Positions 56,725 to 64,000 of a stretch of 64,000 nt of DNA are shown one piece after another (position 1 is the first letter of the stretch; the number at the start of each line of letters is the position of its first letter). Made by a program: the position numbers and the translations under genes. The notes beneath the pieces were generated by a model, which did no database searches, had not been told where the DNA came from, and saw nothing but the letters and a program-made list of their open reading frames with translations. Location: assembly GCA_021234155.1 (NCBI GenBank), contig JAJEKV010000062.1, positions 3,383,305 to 3,447,304 of the forward strand, written 5' to 3'. The DNA is from Isoetes taiwanensis (taxonomy: Eukaryota; Streptophyta; Lycopodiopsida; Isoetales; Isoetaceae).

Positions 56725-57535
56725 TAGAAAATTTTGAGCAGAGATTTCTACAGAAGATTTCGAAGAAAGAATTTCTAGAAGAAAAAGAAGGAATACCTTG
56801 CAGATCTGAAGCGATGATCTGGAGGCTACCTTGTCAAAAGCTAAACCTCTGATGCGCATTTCAAAAATTTCCCGATAGGGCTGCTTCTTGTGCAGTCATT
56901 AACGCCAAAGGTGGGCTTATAGACCGCAAAAATATGGAACAGAACAAGAAATATATAGAAACGGCCTTTGTACTGCGGCAGGATTTGCACTGGGTCTTAG
57001 CATTGCACAGACAAACAGAGTTCTTCATTTAAAGAAGTTACCCTATCGTTTTAGCCAGTGTGCATGTAAAAAGAACGATATCAAGTACAGTCCCCGCCAT
57101 ACTAAACCACGCAAGTTGTGCCCCAAAATAGAAAATTTTGAGCAGAGATTTCTACAGAAGATTTCGAAGAAAGAATTTCTAGAAGAAAAAGAAGGAATAC
57201 CTTGCAGATCTGAAGCGATGATCTGGAGGCTACCTTGTCAAAAGCTAAACCTCTGATGCGCATTTCAAAAATTTCCCGATAGGGCTGCTTCTTGTGCAGT
57301 CATTAACGCCAAAGGTGGGCTTATAGACCGCAAAAATATGGAACAGAACAAGAAATATATAGAAACTGGCCTTTGTACCGAGCAGGGATTTGCCTTGGGT
57401 CTTAGCATTACCTGCATAAAACAGAGTTCTTCATTTAAAGAAGTTACCCTATCGTTTTAGCCAGTGTGCATGTAAAAAGAACGATATCAAGTACAGTCCC
57501 CGCCATACTAAACCACGCAAGTTGTGCCCCAAAAT
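56725..57535. repeat. 404-bp tandem duplication inside the Helitron
   Basis: Units 56725-57128 and 57129-57535 are nearly identical. Each contains on the minus strand a short open exon-like stretch beginning ATG (M-R-I-R-G-L-A-F-D-K-V-A-S-R-S-S...) closed by a GTATTC donor. It is arginine/serine-rich like an organellar transit peptide; its gene of origin is unknown. Confidence 0.88.
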
Positions 57536-57999
57536 ACATCAACCGACTCAAAATAGACTAAGAAAAATCAATCGTTTTAATCCAAGAACGTTCCTGCTTA
57601 GACCCAAGAACCCCATTCCGGCATTCAAGAACTGGAAAGGGGAGATGCGCGGATTTGCAGAAGAAGAGAGCTAGAACCGTTGCATCAAACAAAACCGCTA
57701 AAATCAACGAATGAAAATAAGTTAAAAAAATTCAAAGGCCAAGATCGCGCACAGACTTTCACAAAACGCCTTTATTATTATATATAGATAGATAGATAGA
57801 TATCCTTCTATATATATTATTACTAAAAAAAAAACCGGTTACAAAAGTGGCATTTTGGAATTAGCTATACTGATTTTCAGGCAATTGTATTAAAGCAAAA
57901 TTGCATTTGTTTAAGCCGGAATAAATTTTGAGCTGCCGTACCCCCTGCCTCCCTCTCCCTTCTCCGACGAAGAGCGCCTTTCTATATGCACTCGGCCTC

Positions 58000-60700
58000 A
58001 CTCTCCTCGGAGCAAAAGCGGCGGCCGCGAGGCCCAAGATTTTTGATTTGCCTCGAGCCTATAAACCAGGTACTCTTTTCCTTTTTTGCTGAATTCGATT
58101 TGAGGCTTGAATTTAAAATTTCCTTTGGCATTTGCAAGTAAGCCGGCTCTCCCAGCAAGCAGGGACTCCGTTTGCACGAAGTGGGCTAATAAACCTGTTG
58201 TACTGCCCGCCCAAGTGCTATCTGTGGCTTGAATTCTTAAAACAAGGAGCCCTTAGCTATTCCGTCCAACGAACGTCCAGGTAAACCTTCTATTATTTGG
58301 CTATTCATGAGCAATCTAGGCTGTCCGGGGCAATAATTCTGAGGCTAGCCTATTTTAAATCCGAACACAGAGCGATTGTTTAAAAGGGATAGCTAGCTTC
58401 CTGAGGCCAGGCACGATATCCAGGTATGTTTCCCCCATCTGCCAGTAATATTTACATGCAAAACATTAGTTAGTTCTAGATTCCGAGGCAAAGTTAAGAT
58501 AAAATTATAAGCGAAGTGTTGAAGCCCTTCAAGCCTGCTTGGAAGATTTTGGAAGATTTTGAGGTTGTTTTCCAATAGTTCCAATAGAAATTCTAATCTA
58601 AAATACAGTCCCCTGTCAAATATGAAGAACAAAAATTAGAGGCGGAACCCTTGGAGATACCTATGGGCGTAATTTGCCTTGAAAACAGAGGTCTGTACCA
58701 GCAACCCAGCACAGCGGAGCAATGCTATACCATATTTTGGCTGTAAAAACTAAGGACTCTTTAATATCAAAGGGAAACAGCTGTGTATTTGAAAGCGGTG
58801 ACATTAAACATGGCCCATGTCAATATTTCTGTAGTCCAATTGTTGCTAAAAATTAAAGCATCGATTTACCCGTGAGAGTGCAGTGACATGCCCCCAATTC
58901 TGGACCTCAAAGATAAAGATTGACCTCTGCAATTTTGTGGTTTATAGACCCAAATTTGGGTGTGAATTGATAGATTGTCGGAATAAATTCTTAAATCCGA
59001 GACACAGACAAGGGAAAGGCTCGCCGGTTTCTTCATGCTCTACTCAAAATAGCAAAGGTGCATATAATGATTCTTGAGCCGAATTAAAACTGTAAAATTT
59101 GGTGGCAGTTAGGAAAGACAGCATGAGATTGAGCCGAATTAAACCTCTAAAATTTGGTGACAGCTGGGAAAAACGGCATCAGAGTTAAAGAGTGTGTTGC
59201 TTAGTCATGGTTTGCTCAGGCGTTCGCCATAACTTGGCAGATTGTACTGTCAGATTGAAAGCAGAATCTCCAAATTTGTACGTTGCAGCTCTTTGCAAAG
59301 GGGTACCTTCCAAAGATGCGAGTTCGCCCAATTGGATTCAGACCAATTTTAATCCAAGTAGTTTAAAGCCTCAGCCCGAAAACACGAGATCGCCTCTGAA
59401 TTAAATCCATTTGTGAAGAGGTAATTTTTGTTAACTTCCTTTCGGTTAGGCCACAGTTTGCATTACGATTAATAAAATTTACATATGGGCTAGCAACGAG
59501 CTTTGTAGAACAGTGAACAGGATCGTCATGTATACTTCTTGCAAGGCGAGAAGTCACAAATTAAAATTCAGTCCAGATGGGACTGTTGAAAGGCACACAG
59601 TTAGCTTAGTGAATATAGATGAAAATTGCACCAAGTTGATGTAAAATCTGAGTAGAGTTTGCCCTTTCCCAAGCAGCATTGAACAGGTTGATGATAGTGA
59701 TAAAATTCTAGTTATGAGGATGGATAAATAGAGTAGAAACATACCCATAATATAAGCATGAAAACTTCACTGTCCGACCTCTTTTTTGAACCAAATGAGA
59801 TTGCTCATGTCGGAAATTTATGCAAACCCAGTGAGAGATAAGCAACAGGTTACATCGGTGAATTATAACTTGAGACACCCTGCATTGGACCTTTACTTCG
59901 CAAATGTGGCATTGCAGAGGATTTATTTGAAGGACAACGAGTCTATCAGCGCACAATTCACAATGGGCTGAATGTCAAGAGAATGTTCATATTTCTGTCG
60001 CAATTGTTGACACATGCAGGATGCCATCTGAATCTTGGCTTTGTGTTACATAGAAACCCATGACATAGACTTAGACTTAGCCAGAATTTGTCCATGGCTT
60101 AGAAACCCGCCGAAATAATGGTTATAATTCATGCCATGTCCATACATCTTCCATGCTACTGCAGCCTAGCCAGTGAAAAGCAGGCTTGAAAGTGCCTCGC
60201 TTACCAATTTCATTGGACTTTAAACAATAAAAGCCTAATATAGGCTAGCAGGTCTGATTTTGGGTTGAAACTAGCCTAAACACAGCTATTGATTGAATCT
60301 AGCTATCAAATGGAGATTGAATCCCTGACTTTGCATTTGATTCAGATTTTCCTTTCCCCATTTTGGTTACAGATTCATGGTGGTAGATGCATGACGAGCT
60401 ATGATGTTGTAATGGTACGGCCATGTTGTTTAGATGATTTAAGGCCTCGGCCCTACATGCTGTTCACAACCCATGCATCAAAATCACGCTGCTTACTTTC
60501 CAAGGTGCCACAAAAAGTTGACATACCCTTCAAATTGAAAGACTCACTGTGACAACTGTCACAGAGATTTGAGTAATATACATGCTTGAATTTAAGGAAT
60601 TTGAAAAGAAATCAGGAATATTTTGTAACTATCAGGCAATAACGTAATATTACTCATCTTCCTTTGGACAATTTGTTAATAGTGCTAAGCAATTGAAGAG
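58000..60700. other. Non-coding stretch between candidate Helitron 5' end and its first exon
   Basis: No protein recognised in 2.7 kb. A unit of about 75 bp (TTGAGCCGAATTAAA...AAAATTTGGTG) is tandemly repeated at about 59077-59185. Confidence 0.35.
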
Positions 60701-60707
60701 TTACAAC

Positions 60708-61730
60708 ATGAAGGGCCAAGGTGGCCAGAATCAATCAGTGACAAAAAAGAGGGGCCGCCCAAGGCAAGTACAATGAATATATATCTTAAATAAGCTCCCT
60801 TCATTCATGTCCATTGTTTATTGAACTAATATTTCTTGCGTTTCACTTTTGACAGATTGCCCCTACCTCTTTCAAATGATGTCACGATGAATGATGGAGA
60901 GAAAATTTTGAAGCATCGTGAACACCAACGAGAATACCAAGCTAAAAAAAAAATGAAAAAGACTGATACAGAAAGAAAAGACGAACGAATTCCTATACCC
61001 CTAAAGCTCACACCCAGGTATCAACTATAGATTTAGGTTCTCAATTCATTATCATATGTGATACTACTAACTATGTTACACATATAATAGCAGTCAAGAG
61101 CCAAGCCCAAACAGAACAAAACCGGTGCAACCACCGATACTAACTGCGAATCCAACAAGAAAAAGGCAAATTCCAGGTGTGTATATATACTAGTTATATA
61201 ATTCAATCTTTCAAACACATGAAACGTCATACTTTTTTCTATTGTCAATTGACAGCACTAAGACATTACACAATTCTTTTATAAGAGATGAGGATATGCA
61301 AAAACCATCCGTCATAAAGAAAAGAGGTCGTCCAAGGTGAGTGAAAATGCTATTATTTAATAGAAGTTTGCAAGTTTATTCAATTATATTTAAATTAAGT
61401 AGATCCTATACATTTGTTTGGTAGGAACGTTTCTATTTAGTTTCCTATTCTTTGTATGCCGTGAGATTTAGTATAGCCACTTAGCTTAAACTCTAAATAG
61501 TTAATTTACATTCCCCGTATATATGATCTATGTCCGGAAATCTTATTACATTTATTTAGCATCTCGTTAATTCTATCTTCAATAGGCTACCTATAGCTGC
61601 ATTAGAGGGCTTCCTCGGGATGAAATGGAGAAGATCCTCGACCGCCGAAAATACCAAAGAAGAATATAGAGCTAAAAAAGCTAAAGAACCTTTGTTGCAT
61701 CGCCGGCCCAAATGCTAACGTGCTTTAAAG
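60708..61730 (+). CDS. Helitron Rep N-terminal exons with two AT-hooks (multi-exon, partial)
   Basis: Five exon-like blocks: 60708-60763 (M-K-G-Q-G-G...K-K-R-G-R-P-R), 60856-61017, 61094-61176, 61256-61336 (...I-K-K-R-G-R-P-R) and 61586 onward (L-P-I-A). K-K-R-G-R-P-R is an AT-hook, seen twice. The second block has H-R-E-H-Q-R-E-Y-Q-A-K-K-K, and the last shows a frame-broken R-K-Y-Q-R-R...A-K-K-A-K-E. Such R-x-Y-x-A-K/R-K helices are common at the N-terminus of plant Helitron proteins. The first intron would use a GC donor (AAG then GCAAGT at 60764) and an AG acceptor at 60855; the others are GT-AG. The third acceptor and phase are uncertain, and the last block has a frameshift. Confidence 0.55.
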
Positions 61731-61839
61731 CATTAGACTCTGTTAGCTCAACCAGCAAAGAAGAGAGTCATGTATGTAATGTATTAAGAGATGTCGCCGA
61801 TATACCAAAAACTCAAATACAAAAAACATCTAGAATTGC

Positions 61840-61878
61840 GTTCCACGGAGGTCATATCGGATGTGGCCTCCGTGGAAC
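61840..61878. repeat. 12-bp perfect inverted repeat in the Helitron
   Basis: GTTCCACGGAGG (61840-61851) pairs perfectly with CCTCCGTGGAAC (61867-61878), 15-base loop. Role unknown. Confidence 0.8.
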
Positions 61879-62179
61879 AAAGTTGCCAAAGTACAGTAAC
61901 CATTAAACCCGATTCGTCGAATTGTAATACCGTACATGGCCATTGGCAAAGGCAAATTGCTATGATGCAACAAGACATGAAAACCGGGCGGGACATGAAC
62001 CACTAAGGTGGACGAAAAAAATGCTTTGCATATGTCGAATTGACTTACCGGATTCCGAGAGCATGTCATTTCATTTGCAATAATGGCCGTCGTTATTGCC
62101 ATCCCTTGAGCCTCGGCTCGAACCCCGGAAGAACTTTATTCGACACATGAATTTTCCGATAACTCACGATAGTGAATAA

Positions 62180-64000
62180 CTTATTTCGTTTCACCGCCCT
62201 TGGCGTGAAAGGCGCATTTCATGAACCTAAAGATGCCATCGTCTCATTTGCGATCATGGGTCGCACATACCATCGGCCCTATCTCCGGCAGCACCAACAA
62301 GTACTCTTCACTGGTACATATATGACAGCTCGATGAGATATACCATTGCTGCCGACATGCAGGTACCGTCTACATGGATCATGCAGGTTGCTGCAGCTTT
62401 GAATGTCGTCAATCCATAATGCGTTAGAGAATTGAGAACAATAAAAGGTTACATCCCGCACCCACAAAACTCACCCTTGCAGATCCTCCCACATCGGACG
62501 AAATAGCTGCTATCGTGCATGCCAATAACAGCGTTACCATAAAACCTAGAACGGCGATGATTTGGATGCGGCATGACCACGAGCCCGTATTCCTGAGTAT
62601 CCTCGACCCTACATACGAGCCACTTCAATATCCGTTATTCTTCCCACATGGAACACTGGGATGGCACCCACACAATGACCAAAACATGTCCCAAATAGAT
62701 TGGTATCGAACTAGACTACTCCATGAACCGCGGTTTTCACAACTAGGCAGATTGTGTGGTGAGTACCTTGTCGACATGTACTCCAGAGTCGAAGAAGAGC
62801 GCCTTAACTATATTGTAACTGAGGGATATCGACGAAACCTGACGCAACACGAAGACGACTTCAATGACGATGAAGATCCCGATGCGCATTACAAAACCCT
62901 ACCAGCATCCTTCCTAGGTTCTAGACGATGGTGTGCTGTTCAAGTAGCAGATGCTCTTGCGCTTGCAAGGGTCAAAGGAAGACCAAGCTTCTTCATAACA
63001 ATGACGACGAATCCAGCATGGCCAGAAATAAAATGTAGACTACGCCCAGGGCAAAATGCATCCGACAACCCTATGGTGGTTGTTCGAGCGTGTCATGAAA
63101 GAGTCCAACATACAAAAAACATTATTCGAAAGTATCTCGGACCCTTATCCTATATGATGCACGTCATTGAATTTCAAAAACGCGGATTGCCCCACGGACA
63201 TATCGTTGTAAAAACAGAGCACGAGATCCCAATAGACATGATCGATAATCTAATCTCTGCAGAACTACCGGCAGATCCCACACTGAGAGCTCAGGTCGAG
63301 AAGTATATGATTCATAGACACACGAAACGTTGCCTTAAAGAAAATAACAAGTGCTGCTACAACTACCCAAAACCGTTGAATCCAACAACATACATCGACG
63401 AGAAAGGATACGTACAATATAGACGACGAACAGAAGCAGACGTGAACGTTGTTCCATACATCCCATTTCTATTAAGAGAACTGGACTGTCATGTCTATGC
63501 AGACATTGCATCAACCGTACATGTATTTGCATATCTCTATGGCTACATATACAAGGGCTTCGACATGACTCGTTTTCACATCGATTCTGGAAAACAGACA
63601 TCCACCACAAATATTCCGAACCAACCTACTGTACCCAACAGTGCTAGCCAAAACCACACCAAGAACGAAATCCAAGATTATATCTCTGCACGATACCTAT
63701 CATCCATGGAGGCCACATGGAGAATCATGTCTTATCACATGACAGAAAAGCATCCTTCCGTAAAATGTCTTCCCCTACATTTAGAAGGGTACAACAGACA
63801 TTGTTTCAGAAACACATCCACGAACACTGGGATCTCTTTATTAGACAGATACTTCTTACGACCACTTGATTCCAGATTTGATCACATTACTTACATTGAA
63901 TATAACGAACAGTATACCTCGACCATCTACAAGCCAACCATCGCCCTTAGACCAACAGATTATCTAGAACAAAAAGCCACGGGTGCAATCCAAAATGTCA
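62180..64000 (+). CDS. Helitron Rep (Helitron-like N domain), partial
   Basis: Rolling-circle initiator of Helitrons; the helicase should follow beyond the window. From 62428 to 64000 one frame is continuously open. It shows P-L-F-F-P-H-G-T-L-G-W, E-Y-L-V-D-M-Y, P-A-S-F-L-G-S-R-R-W, F-F-I-T-M-T-T-N-P-A-W-P-E-I, then F-Q-K-R-G-L-P-H-G-H-I-V-V with the HUH metal-binding pair (codons 63193-63201). The catalytic tyrosine region is Y-L-Y-G-Y-I-Y-K-G, its two canonical tyrosines at 63532-63534 and 63544-63546. Upstream (62180-62420), F-T-A-L-G-V-K-G-A-F, F-A-I-M-G-R-T-Y-H and, one frame over, I-G-P-I-S-G-S-T-N-K-Y belong to the same protein but are split by a frameshift and a stop at 62425. Motifs intact, upstream part damaged. 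Confidence 0.87.

Larger units (their letters stand above)
53361..57788 (-). mobile_element. Helitron carrying fragments of two host genes, ~4.4 kb
   Basis: Minus-strand 5' end: TCTATATATAATAATAAAGG preceded by A (57788), a typical plant Helitron start; the TAGA microsatellite beside it leaves a few bases of doubt. 3' end: perfect hairpin GCCCAGC-AAC-GCTGGGC (53372-53388), then ACTTTTT and CTAG at 53364-53361, followed by host T. Insertion between A and T fits Helitron behaviour. Inside, on the same strand, are exons of an OSCA/ERD4-like channel and of D-2-hydroxyglutarate dehydrogenase, plus a 404-bp tandem duplication near the 5' end. No Rep/helicase, so it is non-autonomous. Confidence 0.72.
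57803..64000 (+). mobile_element. Autonomous-type Helitron, 5' part, runs off the window
   Basis: The right end of the window encodes a Helitron replication initiator on the plus strand, with an AT-hook N-terminal region upstream. A candidate 5' end is A followed by TCCTTCTATATATATT at 57803 (or TCTATATATATTATTACT a few bases on), head to head with the neighbouring Helitron. The boundary is tentative; the coding content is solid. Confidence 0.55.

Noticed and set aside
62105-62130. GGCTCGAACCCCGG, resembling a tRNA T arm
   Set aside because: Lies within Helitron sequence with no other tRNA parts.
1-64000. CRISPR arrays, bacterial operons or organellar DNA
   Set aside because: No regularly spaced repeats of CRISPR type, and the introns, Helitrons and LINEs are nuclear eukaryotic.

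Overview
This is a land-plant nuclear window: interrupted genes with GT–AG introns, plant families (cobalamin-independent methionine synthase, vacuolar NHX antiporter, SWEET, PDR-type ABCG, OSCA/ERD4) and a dense load of LINEs, Helitrons and TIR elements. I cannot name the species. The large decayed non-LTR load would suit a fern or other large-genome plant, but that is inference.

Layout. 1-2.3 kb: two LINE pieces, one ending in an (ATT)n tail, the other carrying an intact ORF1 on the minus strand. 3.2-5.5 kb: a truncated PDI copy and an intronless full-length NHX antiporter, head to head across a short intergenic region with TATA boxes both ways. 7.1-9.2 kb: a LINE RT scrap, a long palindrome and a 1.09 kb TTA-flanked TIR element. 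13.3-14.0 kb: two related palindromes. 14.5-18.6 kb: the one clearly healthy multi-exon gene, MetE (14 coding exons, 765 codons, minus strand). 19.9-21 kb: L1-type LINE relic. 23.0-27.5 and 32.6-36.9 kb: two decayed copies of one LINE family (ORF1, endonuclease, RT, zinc knuckle) with pentanucleotide 3' tails and a conserved 3' hairpin. Between them lie a 180-bp tandem repeat, an almost perfect palindrome and a mitochondrial-carrier pseudogene split by a poly(A) retroposon. 38.5-39.7 kb: an orphan phosphatase exon beside a TIR element. 42.6-43.7 kb: a SWEET gene broken by a 17-bp tandem duplication. 44.5-45.9 kb: an ABCG/PDR pseudogene with a LINE inserted between 15-bp target duplications.

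48.9-64 kb is Helitron territory. One minus-strand element (53361-57788) has recognisable 5' and 3' termini and carries exons of two unrelated genes, an OSCA/ERD4-like channel and D-2-hydroxyglutarate dehydrogenase, joined 37 bases apart. Next to its 5' end, possibly head to head, another element runs rightward and off the window. It encodes an AT-hook N-terminal region and a Helitron Rep domain with the HUH and two-tyrosine motifs.

The genes do not form a pathway. MetE is the only gene I would expect to be normally functional; NHX is an intact retrogene candidate; the other cellular sequences are fragments or pseudogenes.
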